In this document: positions 12,901 to 25,894 of the stretch, one piece after another
Numbering within the stretch: position 1 is the stretch's first letter
Layout: each line of letters starts with the position of its first letter
Assembly (NCBI GenBank): GCA_003956705.1
Contig: QZCP01000014.1
Span: 7,319 to 71,318 of the forward strand
Source: Brevipalpus yothersi
Lineage: Eukaryota; Arthropoda; Arachnida; Trombidiformes; Tenuipalpidae
Direction of reading: 5' to 3'
Length of the DNA: 64,000 nt
Notes under the pieces: generated by a model
What the model was told of the DNA's origin: nothing
The model's database searches: none
Seen by the model: only the letters and a program-made list of their open reading frames with translations
Position numbers and translations under genes: made by a program

Positions 12901-15900
12901 TAGAAGAACTCCTAAGCTCCAGCAATCCACTTCAGCGCCATAATAAGGTATTCCTTGGACAATTTCCGGTGACGCATATAACGGGCTTCCACAGAACGTG
13001 TGGAGGAAATGTTTCTCATCGAAAACATTTGAAAGACCAAAATCACCAATCTGTTATGGAGAAGAGATTTTATGAAATATTTTCTTCCCATCCTTTCAAT
13101 TTCCATACTTACTTTTGCGTTTCCTTTTTCATCGAGTAAGATGTTTTCTAATTTCAAATCTCTATGGCACACTTTATTCTGGATAGAAATGAAGAAAAAA
13201 TTGAATTAATAATCAATGAAAGATTTAACAACTTAAAATTCTCAGAGTTATAATTGGATAGTTTTGGCAAAGTATGGATAGGGAACTTCATCAAAAAAAG
13301 CCAAGAACAATGCCTCTTCTCGTCCCTCTTTGGAGGTTTGCAGAAAAATCATGATGAACAGAGCTTTATGAGAGCCTATGGAGATAGTGTAACTTGAATT
13401 CTTTTGGAGTCAATCAAAGGGTGAGCGTAAAGGAATTTCAAGAATGAGGATGGAACTTAGCAAATTGCCAAGAAAGCATCACAAAAAACAAGTGTATGAC
13501 CTTTGTGTAAAAGTTATCTGTCCGGAAAAGATTTCCTAATACACAAGAGAATCATCTTCTTCAATTCCTTAATTCTAGATGCTGTGGTCTAAATGAGACC
13601 CTGCTCGTACCCTTGGTTTGCATATTAGCATAACCATAGAAAGATCATAAAGGACATTCAGAGCAATGAAGTGAAGCATTCAAATGGAAATTTTGAATCA
13701 TTGAATAAGTTCCAAGAAATCTTAGCTGGGTTGAAATAGTAGTTGAGTACCGCTGCCACTGATGAGAGTTAAAAATTATTCAACCAAATAAATTGAGATT
13801 CTAAGCGATTTGTGTTCATCACCCAATGTCAAACATAGATTTCATTGTTAGGGAAAAGACATTCATTCATTGGACATGGTAAACTGAGCCATAGGTCATG
13901 GTTGAAAATAAATTTGAAGGTCTCGAATTCAGCGACCTACACACAGATAAGCTGAATAAAAATGATGCCACATGAATGATGATGATCAAGAAGATTCATT
14001 TTTTTATCTTCACTTTGCAAGTGTATCTTGGATTCTTTCCATGCCAACACTCGATTGCATGGAAAGGAAAAGAAGGAAAACATTTCACCCGACAATACAT
14101 GATGATGTATATATTCGATCAAGTAGGGTGTATTCACTTTTTGCCTACAACAAAGAAGTGAGATTTAAGTTGAGAAAGATTGAGAAAACAATAAGAACGA
14201 TTGAAAGAAAGATGTAAAACCTTCTCGAATTGAGCATCAAATTGCTTCCCAATTTCAATCATATCTCATCATTCACGGTTCAAGTCAGTGATCTTATTCC
14301 ATACCAAACGCGATTGAAATTGAGATGAGATTTTTGATCAGCTCAAAGGTGATTCAAGATCAAGGGAGGAAAAGAATATGATGTATCGAAAAGATTTTGA
14401 AGAATCATGAACTTCAATTCTTTCTCTGAGGCCTATTGATTGTGTAGGAATGCAAAGATAACACTTCGAATTGTTATTTCTCCAAAAAAGGTGTTGAATA
14501 TCATGAAATTCTTGAGAGGAGAAAAATTTTGATGGTCGAAAATTGAATTGATTTCAGGATGAGAAAGAGTAGAAGCTCAAGAGTACATTGGGCTTGAAAA
14601 AGTCATAAATCAATTAGCAAGTATACAAGAGCCAAAGTTCTCTTGCTTCGAGATTACCTTGTCCTGAATACTTCAATCTAGATGAATGACGATCGAATTA
14701 GTTTGAAAAGGAAAAATTTTGCTTCTCAGAAATTTTCAACAACCCTTTAACATCATTCGTCTGTATTTAACAACAATTTATTCGCTGCAAGTAGCAAGGA
14801 CTTTATGAACGAAATTATGTTGGACGAGGAGCAGAAAAATGAATTAGATAAACTTCAACTCTTCTCAATTATACACATAGATCTGCTCACTTAAAGGCTT
14901 AGCCTAAATGTTACAGTGTGCAAAGTCTTGAATAATAACTAGAAGACACTCCAAGTGACCTAGAAAACTCTGATGAGAGCTTTCTCCCGAATTCTCTTGA
15001 GTTTACTTTGCACTATGAATGCCAAATCAGATATGATAGCAACTTTCAAAACCATTTGATTCATATTATTAGGAATGTCTGTGGTAGAGAGTTTCCCCGC
15101 TTTATAAGATGAGAAGCCATCAGCCTTGATGTTCATGTGGTCCCTCGTATTCAGGGGATGAGAAATTACTGACTCAATGGGATTCTTTTCCAGAATTCTC
15201 TCAATTAGAGGCAAAATAGGCTTTAATCAATTGGAATCATTCTCAGGCAATTGAAAAAAAGCTTTCAAGAGAATAATGGAGCAATGAGAGTGTATTAGTT
15301 CGACTCTCTCATTTCATTCGGCTAGAATGCAGCCAGAATTTCTTGATCAACTTCCTAAAATCTGTCAGATGACTAAAAACATAATGCTAAACTCTCGAAA
15401 TGCTATAAGTGGCTGTAAAACTGAACATGTTTCTCTGAGCATTCTTGGTTTTCACTTTCTCATGCACCCATTTGATACTTATTCGTTGCAGTACATGAGA
15501 TGAAAAAATTCAAATCAATGAAAATCATTGGGAAAAATTTCAACGAATGAGTGATGGTTCAAGTTGTTTTTCGAATTTTTTTTTCAACTCATTCCGATCA
15601 GATCCATCATCTTAGAAAAATAGATAGCTTGATAGAATAACACCATTTGCCTTTAAATTGATTCATCCTTATTTGAGAAATTAGACGTCATAAGTGCAAT
15701 GAAAATGAATCAATTTTTGGATGAAAATATCTTACTTATAATTTCTGAGAAGTTATAAACGAGGTGTTTCTCGCTCTTCTCTCCTCTCTCTCTCTCATGT
15801 CCTCTATACATCTTGTGAGTTGAGTCAAATCTTATAGGCGGTGGGCGACAAGCCCACTTGTTTTTTTGGCAAAATTTTCACAAGCTCTCAAAAGGAAAGT

Positions 15901-18900
15901 TACTGGTAGAGGCAAGTTGATATACACACACATATAATGTATTCACACAAGCGGAAGGCAAGATGAAATAAAAAGGGAACGAAAAAGAAGAAGCCAAAAT
16001 GATGAGTATGCGAATATTGTTGGAGACAATTATTCAGCCAGTTTCTCTACACAAGAGAATCACTGTGAGTGTGTGAGTAAGCATGAGATGATTTAAATGA
16101 TAGTTATCAAATTATGAACAAAAGAAGAGGCAAACAAATGAATCTGTAAGAGTAGCCAGAATGGGAAATGTGGTGAAAGTGAGACATGTAATCAACATTT
16201 CGATAAATTGTGTGTAGACATTAATACCTCCACAACATAACCATTTCTACTAGGAGAGTGGGAAAAGGTGTTAATTAGGGGTACCAAAAAAGTCTGTCTT
16301 ATTAATCAGTATAAGCTTGATCTGATTAACTGGATAATTTGAATTCCAATTCGCAAATCTTCAGCCCATCACCAAGAGGACTCTCGTATAGCTCAAGCTC
16401 TGAGAGGAATATTAAGCAGTAGATAAAAAACATTCGGTGAGATCTGAATATTCTCTTTTCTGAGATCAAAATGCTTGAAAAATTTCATACAATATTTTCA
16501 TGGCATATTAGCGGCTATTGTTAAATTGAAAAGTATCATTTTCTATTCACTGATGCTACTATATTTTCTTGTCAAATTCGAGTAGATGAAATTTGTTCAT
16601 GAGTAAAGATGAATGATCATCATGAATATTCCTGTCAATCATGATTCTGAGGCTTATGATTGAACTGAAACAGAGAAGTTCAAGAGTTCAACGATTTTAA
16701 ACTTCTTCCTGTTTTCTTCACAAATAGGATGAGCAAAGTGGGAGACAATTTGATACATTCACATTCACATAATGAATGCAATTGTTTGTTGGGTGAATCT
16801 CAATTAAAAGGCGCAGACATCGTTAGAAAAAATTCGAGTTCGAAGTTAATCGACTTGAGCTTCCGTATAAGTCTGGACATTTTTGTCCTGGAACATTAAC
16901 ACACAATCATGATCATGATTAATTGAAAAGATTTTTTGCTTGGAACATCGAATTTTCAAGTTGAATACCAGAAATTATATATGAACAGTCATGGTCAACA
17001 CTTTTTTCACACCTAATTGTCGGTGTCAATTAAGAGAGATTGGGAGATCAGATTGGCGTATATTAGTCTGTTTCGTTCAGATTTTCGATCGATTCCACTT
17101 CGCTCTTCTTACATTACGAGTTAAATCAACATCAGAATTTCAAATCTTCAAGATGCAAGTGAAGTCTGTAGTGTGTGTTATTGTTCTTCTGGTCATTGTA
17201 TTCTTCATGGAATGTACTGAATCTAGAAGACATAGAATTCATGAGCACCACCATCATCACCATCATCACCATAAGAAACAAGATCATCATCACCATCACG
17301 GCCATGATCATCACCACGGACACGATCATCATCACGAATCTTGGGTAAGTAGCTCTGTATCTTGTGGAGAGTCACCAGCACTTCAGCACTTTAGCTGAAA
17401 CCTCATAGAAATTGAAATACCCAACGACTGAGTGATAATAAAGACTCAATCAATTGGGCAATGGTCATTTAGTGCGATATACATGACAGCTAGGAGATTC
17501 GTGCCATGGACGCTTGTCTCGATTGAGTCGCTTTTACATAGTCCTTTCAATATACAGGGAGCTTGAGTCCTCTCATTCAATCTCGGCTAGTGTCAAGACT
17601 CTTATATTAGCGAATGATTGCTGGAGTTTTGTCCCTACGAAATATTTCGCATTATTTGATCATTCTTACCAGATCAAATGTTACCAATGGCCACATTTTC
17701 TTTTTCAGCATGACCACGGACACCATCATGGACACCATCACGGACACAAGCATGGGCATCACCATGGACATCATCATGGACATAAGCATGGGCATCATCA
17801 CGGGCACCATCATGGGCACGATCATAAAAGTAATTTATTTGTTACGTTTATGATATGCTTTCAGAAATTCTGGCTCATTGCGATAATGAGACTACTCTTG
17901 ACCTATGAGGGTTATAGTTATCCAACTTGAACTTTATACCTCAATTGTATTTCTTGCAGATCATCATGAGCACGGACATCACCATGGACACCATCATGGA
18001 CACCATGGTCATCATGGACATCATTGGTCACCTCATAAGCGTGATTTCACCGCTTACATGAAAGCCTATGGTATCACTCCAAACAATAACTGGATCCAGA
18101 ATTATCTCAACAAACCTTCCCAAGTGTCGACTCATCCTAAAATGCAGAATTATCTCTTCTAATATAGCCCAGGATGTATTCTTCTGAGAAGAATACTGTT
18201 GAATGGAGTCGAAATTCAATTTTAATTCCTTCATCAGCAATTACTTGAGGGTATAGTTCCCTTTCTCGATTAATTGCATCAAAAAAGCAAACTTGACCAA
18301 ATACTGCCAGTTGAAGATTTAACTAACGAAGCCAAAGAATAGTTTCAAAGATGAGTTCTCGCTCTGAATTGTCAACTCAAAACGATAAAATAAAACGATA
18401 TAGAACGATGACAAGCTGAATCATTCGTCATTCTTATACGATATCCGGTTCATTCTAGAATCAGACATTCTTGATTAAAGCTGGGTAGGTCATTGGTGGG
18501 CAAAAACGTTACAAATTCAAGTTACCCATCATTTCAAAAAACTGATAAGATCTGTTCTCTGCTGATAGCTTGAAATCAATTTGCTGATCATATCAGTGGA
18601 GATTAGGAAAAAGGATGGTTACTATCTAGTGATCATGATTATTATCATCAAGGATTAAAGAGGAGAAAAAACATGAGTCTACTTGGAATTGAGTGGCTTT
18701 TAGAGCCAGTACTATTAGTCAATATATGCATATAAGTTATGCTGCTTATAGCAAGAGAGCTCAAGTGATGGTTGAATAAGAAAAAAACAGTTTATATATG
18801 TTAAGTCATCAGCTGAGATACATTTCTTTGGCTAAAATGAAAACTTAAAATATTGACACCGATGAGCTTTTACTTCACTTTCAAGGACTTTTTTGCTATT

Positions 18901-19118
18901 GTAAAGTGGTGTAAAGTGTTTTTTCGATTCCGTTCATGAGAAAAAAAACGTTGAGATGTTAAATAATCTCAAAAGAGCAAAACTCTCAAATATTTTGAAT
19001 TCTAAGCTGATAATGTTCATACAATAATAGCAATCATGCTAAGAAAAATAGATAAGATAGACAGTGAAAATGAAGGGTACATGCTAAAGCGGATACAGCG
19101 ATGAGAGAGAGAAGATGT

Positions 19119-19159
<41 letters not shown>

Positions 19160-19287
19160 TGAAATGAAATGAGTTACAGCTGTAAAGTTGAACACGAAAC
19201 ATCCTCTGCTGAGATGAAACTTGCTCCTTAGATGATTTTAAATATTTTTAGAACTTTTGAAGGTTCTTCTTTTCTCCGAAAACGATT

Positions 19288-19353
<66 letters not shown>

Positions 19354-20459
19354 TCTCTCTATCTTCTTTTTCTCCATCAAGTGTTTCAAAATGCAGTTAA
19401 AGTCTTTTCCTCTTTCTTTTTCTATTCTCTGAACATCTTCATACAACGAATTTTGATCCAAACACAAATACAGAATATTTAATTCATTCCTTTTTATCAT
19501 CTTAGCTTTTAATCCTCACCACCTCAAAGTCTCAAGTTTTGCCCTTTCTCTTGAAGCCTATGTTCTCCCCTCTCTCTTCACTGTTCTTTTTCTACTTTTA
19601 TTCAGTCACAAAATGGAATCTCGCCATCATAATGACGATTTCACACTCTGGGAATATCAAGTTGAGGGTAACAAAAAGATACTTTTCGACAATCACATAC
19701 ATGACCTTTAAAACATTGCTTGCACTCGTAAAGTTAAGCCATAGAAAAAATATTCACACACAGCTGCTAAAAGATAGAATGTGAAGCATTTTCATGAACA
19801 AAACTTTCTAAAGAATTTTGAATGGAAATTTCATCATGATTATCACGCCAAAAATTAAACTAAATTATTATGTTCTCAAATAAAACATCAGAACACATAT
19901 TTGAGGATAGTTATGATAGAAACCTAAAAATGAGAGAGGGCTCAGAGCAGTTCGGTCTTTAAAAGTATAGCATTTTGTTATGATGAGTATTAGACAGTAG
20001 CAAAGTGGTATGAGAAATGAGCCCCTAATATCAAATATATGAACAGACTGGAAAGATGGCCGATTAGAGAGTCTGTAGTATTGGAAGGATGCTGATCTTG
20101 GTCATAGATAAGGATGAATATTTTTGCATCAAGAAGCTACTAGACATTGTTGTTAAAGAGATGCAAATGAAGCAGGGGGTCCAGAGAAGATGGGAAGATG
20201 AGAAGATGAGAAGGATGGAGTAAAGGAAATGATGAAGTGTTGTTTCGAGAAGAGAGAGGAGAACAAGAAAGGGAAGAGAGAAGATAGAAGAGAAGAGAGA
20301 AGCATTTCATTCGCCTTCCGCTTTCTTCAGCAACTTAACCACTAAAGTATTCGTACGATTTTGGCTACAGTTATGTTTGCAGCATCATTTTGCACACGAG
20401 TTTGACTGAATTCACATAAACACCATCGTCATCATACGCAGCTTCCATGTCATCCAAAG

Positions 20460-20519
<60 letters not shown>

Positions 20520-22097
20520 GATGACAAGGAGGAAGCCGAATGGATCGAGAATCTTGATCAGGCAATTATTCACTCTGAAATATTCTCTCAGCTTCATGGA
20601 GCCTACATACACTATGCCACACTGGCAGGAGAATTGTACATTGTATCAGGATGGACATGATGGAGAGGCAGGATGGAATCACAGAATATAATAGATAGAA
20701 ATAAGTGAGATGGAGAGCAGAGTAGGGTGGAAAAATTCCATTATAATCGATAAAGATCAACTAACCTTATGACAATAATATACGGCTGTGGCGATTTGGC
20801 GGAATAGACGTCTAGCATCGTTATCATTGAGTACTTTACGTTCTGAAACGTATTCATAAAGCTCTCCTCCGCTGGCATATTGCATTACCAAGACTATTTT
20901 TTGCTTGTTTTCAAAAACTGTTTGCATGAGATGTGAGAAAAAGGGAGAAAAAAAAGAAAGAAAAGAGAGAAAGAAAAATGAGATGAGAAAAGTGAGATGT
21001 AGTTGAAGAAATTGGGAAGAAGAAAAAAGATGGAGGAGAAAAATTGTCAACCAAAAAGATGGAAAGTGAAAATGAGTGTCTGATGAAAGGGTTGAGAAGA
21101 ACGGGACTGAAAGTGAAATCAGTGTTAATCGACGGATGTCTAGTCGTAACCATGTGTCCTTTGGTGGGTGTATGTATTTGGTTAATATACTTTGGTGTAT
21201 TATGGGGTAAATTTGAATGTCGATCAGGGTCGATATCCTCAAGTGTGTTTACCTTCATAAATGTGGATGATATGAGGATGCTGTATGGAAGACATTATTT
21301 GAATTTCACGACGTATTCGCACTAAATCTTGTTCACTCTCTATTTTTGACTTTTTGATTGTTTTTATGGCCACCTGTAGATGATGATGGGGAGAGAGAGA
21401 AAGAAAAGTAAAAAATAAGCGAATTGTGATAAAAAAGATTAAGACAAAGTATTGGAAGCTTAACACGGATTTGAGCTAGAATTTCCCTACATGTCGATAG
21501 TTTTTTTTGGGCTACCCAATAATCAGTGAGTATTTTAAGCCCTTTTTTTGATGCCATTCATCTTCAAAAATCAAGGACATGGTCAAAAAATCTTATTCCA
21601 ACAAACACACTCCATCGGTAAGCCTATTCAACAGGTAAACATCACAACTGTCATATTCGTTCTTCTTCACCTTCAACTTGACTATCTCGATTTCGTATAT
21701 AAACATGTCCACAACCGGATTAAATATCAAATTCAATATAAACTGAATAACGTATATATATACAAGTACGTTCATGTGTATGAACATGTATGCACTGTAA
21801 GGTGTGGAATATGAAACTATCCACCATTTCATCTACTTGTTGCAATCTTAGTTGATGCTCCTTCAATTTATTGAGATACCCAAAGAAGAGAGAAAGAATG
21901 TGGTGTATTAATTGAATTACCTCCTGGCCAGTCTCTTTATTGATAGCTAATTGCACTTTTCCATAAGTTCCTTGGCCAAGTTTCTTTTTAACTTCAAAAC
22001 GTTGCTTCAATCGATGTTGATCTCTGGGCGCTACTCGGCCGCTTGATCGGTTACCGGCACCAGGCAAGCCGGGCATATCTGGTGGTATACTCCTCAT
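6918..22097 (-). CDS. NUAK: NUAK-family AMPK-related serine/threonine kinase with a giant disordered tail
   Basis: Six exons on the minus strand join in phase: 22097-21921, 21373-21253, 20917-20766, 13178-13113, 13050-12798 and 12565-6918, giving 2,138 residues. The kinase domain spans about 34-285: Gly loop GQGTYGKV, VAIK (Lys63), HRDLKLENILL (Asp157), DFG (175-177), and activation loop FLHTFCGSPLYASPE, where Thr190 is the expected LKB1 target. The segment DICNDWWVNKGYEHS after the kinase core is typical of NUAK1/2. The last exon of 5,648 bases encodes a Ser/Thr/Pro/Lys-rich tail of low complexity, ending in a short helix-like segment (VTKAIQLLNEKVLNEP) that may match the conserved NUAK C-terminus. 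NUAK kinases act downstream of LKB1 on myosin phosphatase and cell adhesion. The tail is far longer than in vertebrate NUAKs (about 660 residues in all). The 7.6 kb intron (13179-20765) hosts another gene on the plus strand. Confidence 0.9.
13179..17152. other. First part of the large NUAK intron, no gene seen
   Basis: AT-rich intronic sequence with no convincing coding exon on either strand. Its open frames are short and lack domain-like composition or paired splice sites. The stretch just before 17153 is the likely promoter of the nested His-rich gene. Confidence 0.5.
17153..18162 (+). CDS. Secreted histidine-rich protein nested in a NUAK intron
   Basis: Three exons, 17153-17344, 17709-17829 and 17960-18162, join in phase to give 171 residues. 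A clear signal peptide (MQVKSVVCVIVLLVIVFFME) precedes a region dominated by His runs and GHHHGHDH/GHKHGHHH-type repeats spread over all three exons. A non-repetitive C-terminal segment follows (from SPHKRDFTAYMKAYGI to MQNYLF). Such His density predicts binding of Zn, Cu or Ni ions outside the cell or in secretory granules, but no family was recognised, so the function is inferred from composition only. The gene lies on the strand opposite its host and entirely inside a NUAK intron. AATAAA follows at 18389. A lower-case repeat artefact is unlikely, because the frame stays open across three exons and ends in ordinary sequence. Confidence 0.75.
18389..18394 (+). terminator. Poly(A) signal of the His-rich gene
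   Basis: AATAAA 227 bases after the stop codon, on the same strand. Confidence 0.45.
19121..19157. repeat. (GA)n microsatellite
   Basis: Near-perfect GA run in the NUAK intron. Confidence 0.95.
19289..19347. repeat. (CT)n microsatellite
   Basis: Long CT run about 130 bases from the GA run at 19121. The two are complementary and could form a stem in the transcript. Confidence 0.95.
20467..20518. repeat. (GA)n microsatellite
   Basis: About 26 GA units in the NUAK intron, about 250 bases from the 3' end of the third NUAK coding exon. Confidence 0.95.
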
Positions 22098-22889
22098 GTT
22101 GATGATTTAAAATATATATATATACACACACAAACAAAATCACTTTTGATTACAATCAATTGATCACAGCCACAATACGGTTGGGATGTACGAAATTAGA
22201 TTCGTAAAATTAATCAGACAAAACAAACAGATAATCTATCTCTCTCTTTTTTTCTCTCTCTCTTCCACACTCTGATAATGGATGGTTGATGGATTGGTGG
22301 ATTATTTAATTAAATTACAATGGATGTAGGATGACTAAGAGGGAAGATTAATGAATAAAACAAACGATAAAAGAAAGTGATAAAACAACAGAGAGAAAGA
22401 GAGATAGAGAGAGATGAAGAAGGAAAAAAAAGACCACAAACAATATCTCTCTCTTTCTTGGTAAAAGCTTTTAACTTGTGAAATCACATTATGTTAACGA
22501 TCATTTTTTAACCAGGTTCCATAATCACAACATGGGAACATCAGCACATACAGACACTCTCACATGTACAACTTTAAGGTATATATACACACACACAGAA
22601 GTATCTTCTCAACACAAATAAATACAAGTAATCAATGTTGATGATAATGATTAATCAAGTGAACCAACAACTACCGATACTCTCCAGGAAGAGTGGGAAG
22701 AATATACACAAGACAGAGAGAGATGAATTTTAGGCAAAAGGAAATGAGTGAAAATTTTTTTTTCCACCACTTTTCGGTGTTTGTTAAGGCAAACTTTTGG
22801 TGAGGGAGGAGAACTTCTCAATGCGATTCAAGCCGAGTCTTGAGCTAAAAATGGATGAAATGCGGAGCCTTCAAGTTCTCAAGCCAAGA

Positions 22890-22929
<40 letters not shown>

Positions 22930-23637
22930 GAATATCTCTCTCCCTACATACTCTCTCTCTCTCTTTCTCACTTGTTCATGGTGGAAAATTCTGAATGAAA
23001 TAAGATGAACAACAATCATGAAATTGCATACTTTCGTGAAATCGGATTCACATTGAGGTGCAATTGGGCTTCTTTTTTTCAATGGACTATTGTCCAAATT
23101 TTGTGTGTGTGATGCAATCATTATTTTTCTCCCTTCTTCTATGGTATCATTACCAGAAGGGCCAAAAAATTTTCTTCAATCATTTTTTTCTGAATTGTAA
23201 TTGCAAATAATCGAGAAAGAGAATTTAGCGATCATAAATATGATCACTGATGGAAAAATATTAAGGAGCTGATGAAATTTGACTCATTTTATCAATAATT
23301 TAAGTAAGTGATTGGTAAAAATTGGTCAGAATCAGAGAGAAAGTGAAAAAAAGAGTCATAATAAAAATAGCTTAGAAAATCCTAAAAATAAATAGGCTTA
23401 AAAGAGAGGCAGAAAAATTTTCAAGTACTTCTTGGAATCCTGATTAGCATTGTGATTAGTTATGGAGCCCTAAAAGTGGATTCATTTGTTGGCAAATCTG
23501 GATTAATCATAAACCATGTACATAACCATAGACGCGTGTGCTACTTTACCAGTTAAAGGCTTAAAAATTTGAATTTAAATAGTGGACCAGCTCTCTGGTC
23601 GAGGGCTCATTTTGTCCTCTTCTCTTCATCACTTCAC
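22098..23637. other. Divergent intergenic region between NUAK and chitin deacetylase
   Basis: Start sides of a minus-strand and a plus-strand gene face each other, so both promoters and the NUAK 5' UTR should lie here. It contains CT/GA tracts (around 22240, 22390 and 22890-22980) and short TATATA/CACACA runs near 22115 and 22580. No coding exon is seen. Confidence 0.5.
22890..22932. repeat. Imperfect (GA)n tract followed by CT runs
   Basis: GA-rich tract followed within 50 bases by CTCTCTC runs, forming an inverted purine/pyrimidine pair. Confidence 0.85.
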
Positions 23638-25215
23638 ATGTTTCCAACAAAAATGATGCCACCAATACTGTGTTTCCTGTTCATCATCACAATTTTCCAC
23701 ATTCCTCCAAGTGATGCCGAATATTGTATACCCACAGAATGCGTATTACCTGGCTGCTTTTGTCCATCAACCAATCCAATTATGCTGGATTCCACACAAA
23801 TTCCTCAACTAGTAATGCTCACATTTGACGATGGTGTTAACAAGTTAAATTATGCTACATACCAACAAGTTCTCAACAAATATCATAACGAAACAAGGTG
23901 TCCAGCTAGAGCAACATTTTTCGTCAGCCACGAATTTACCGATTATACACTTGTGCATGAGCTTTGGCGCACCGGAAATGAGATTGGTGTTCACTCAATC
24001 AGGTAAGCCAGCTACTCATCTTTATGGATACCATGGATAGGGAATGTGAATCTTTAATTTGAATTTTTTCTTCATCTCCACTTCATCTACACATCAGCCA
24101 TGATTATAATATAAATCGTTGGAGTTCTGCTCCGGTTGAATATTGGAGAGCTGAGATGGGTGGCATGAAGCGATTATTATCTCATTTTGCCAAAATTCCG
24201 CTCAATGACATCAAAGGCATAAGAGTTCCATTCCTACAGTCTTCCGGTGATAATACATGGCTGGTAAGAGAGAAAATGAAGTTTTTATCGATCAACCGTG
24301 ACGATTGGATGATTTATTTTTCTTCATATTTCTTTTAGGCTATGAGAGAAGAAAATTTTCTGTATGATTCTTCGGTTCCTGTGCGAAATTATATGAAACC
24401 ACCTCTGTATCCATATTCTTTGGACTATGGAATGGTTGATGACTGCCAAATTGAGCCATGTCCCGTTAATCGTCATCCTGGCCTGTGGGAAGTTTCGATG
24501 GTTCCCTACCATCTCTCCAATCAGGATCATCAAGGAAGACCATGGGAAACAATTTGTGCCATGGTAGATGCTTGTGTTCCAAGTGAGTAATACGATTCAA
24601 TACCTCAATCATAATGATTGTGAGAATTTGTTAATTTATTTAAGCCTCTCTCTCTCTTTCACTCATCATCATAGATCCCAATAATACCGAGCTTACTTAT
24701 AAATTTTTACTCGACAATTTTCGTCGCCACTATTATTCCAATCGAGCTCCTTTTCCCATTTTCATGCACGAATTTTGGCTTCTCGATGAATACAGAAGAG
24801 CTGGCTTTTATCAATTTTTGGATTACATATTGAGCTTAAATGATGCCTTTATGGTGACCATATCGGAAGTTATTGACTTCATGAGAAATCCGGAAAATAT
24901 TGACGATTACAAAAGGAGGGTAAATAAACGTTGTATTCGACAACCCGCCAGAACTGCATGTTCACAGCCAGGAGGAACCACGGATTGTGAATATACTGGC
25001 GAAAAAAGATTCAAGGGTTATCCCAGGTATGTGTTGAATATTTTCTCGATTCTATCCTTCCAAAATGAATAAATTTTGGTTCTTATTTTTCTCTTCTATG
25101 AACCTGAAAACAATACAGACTCATGAAAATCTGTGGCGATACATGTCCTGCAAAATACCCTTGGGTTTACAATCCGATTGGTGAAAACGTAAACGAGGCA
25201 CCACCACACCACTGA
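23638..25215 (+). CDS. Chitin deacetylase (carbohydrate esterase family 4), secreted, catalytic domain only
   Basis: Five exons, 23638-24002, 24098-24263, 24339-24582, 24675-25026 and 25119-25215, give 407 residues. The start at 23638 puts a signal peptide (IIFxI-type core ending PPSDA) at the N-terminus; an upstream in-frame ATG at 23569 would add 23 residues. A Cys-rich lead (CIPTECVLPGCFCPSTN) precedes the deacetylase domain. Metal and catalytic motifs are complete: TFDDG (Asp64/Asp65), HSISH (His119/His123, created across the first splice junction) and RVPF (about 164-167). The enzyme removes acetyl groups from chitin to give chitosan in cuticle or peritrophic matrix. No chitin-binding (ChtBD2) or LDLa module is present, which resembles the short gut-type arthropod deacetylases (group V) rather than the cuticle serpentine/vermiform type. 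The C-terminal Cys-rich tail ends PPHH. Confidence 0.9.
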
Positions 25216-25400
25216 TGGACGATAGGATCCATTGTTCACCAATATACTTTTTGGATTCAATCATAATCAGAACGTCTACCAAAAATTCTCCAACCAACTA
25301 AAGGAGTTGATTTGAACATAAGCAAGTTTCCCATCCATTCGCTCTCATTGTTGGAGAACTCTCATGATCTTGGATTCATGTCTCTGATTGATTCATGCAA

Positions 25401-25406
25401 AATAAA
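25401..25406 (+). terminator. Poly(A) signal of the chitin deacetylase gene
   Basis: AATAAA 186 bases after the stop codon. The remaining sequence to 25894 shows no gene. Confidence 0.55.
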
Positions 25407-25894
25407 GCATAAATTCTATTTTATCGATGGAAAAAAATTATTTTCAGGATATCAAGTTCAATTGCAATCTAGCTAGTTCATCAACTCGAGCTGTTAATTA
25501 TCTATCGATTGATGAGCCATCTTTGAGAGACTGTCTTTGCTTGGTAAATGTGAAACTGTTTTGAGCCAGTTGAGTACTTGATCAAGATTACCGAGATTAA
25601 AAAGATTAAAAAGCACCGATAAACTTAGAAAACAGTGAATATGTATAAATCATCATGAGAAAATTATTTTGTTCGCTAGAAGTAGAATTACAAAGGTAGG
25701 AAAAATTATATGTACAAAGTTATAAGTGGATAGATTTGTAGTCACATGATGATGATATTTTTTAGGAGGGAAATTTTTTCTCTCAGACAGTATGGCTCAT
25801 AGGAATGAGAGAAAGAAAGTGATTTGGCACCATGAACATAGGAGGTCGAGTGAACATGTGAGCTCAAAAATGACTTTGAGGAGGTGGGCTGGGT

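Larger units (their letters stand above)
18395..20765. other. Second part of the large NUAK intron, microsatellite-rich
   Basis: No gene is seen. Contains several long GA/CT tracts, listed separately, and a purine-rich stretch near 20200-20300. Confidence 0.5.

Noticed and set aside
19228..19500. Frames coding long Arg-Glu or Ser-Leu repeats
   Set aside because: They are translations of GA/CT microsatellites; similar frames occur at 19017-19202, 20371-20612 and 30582-30954.
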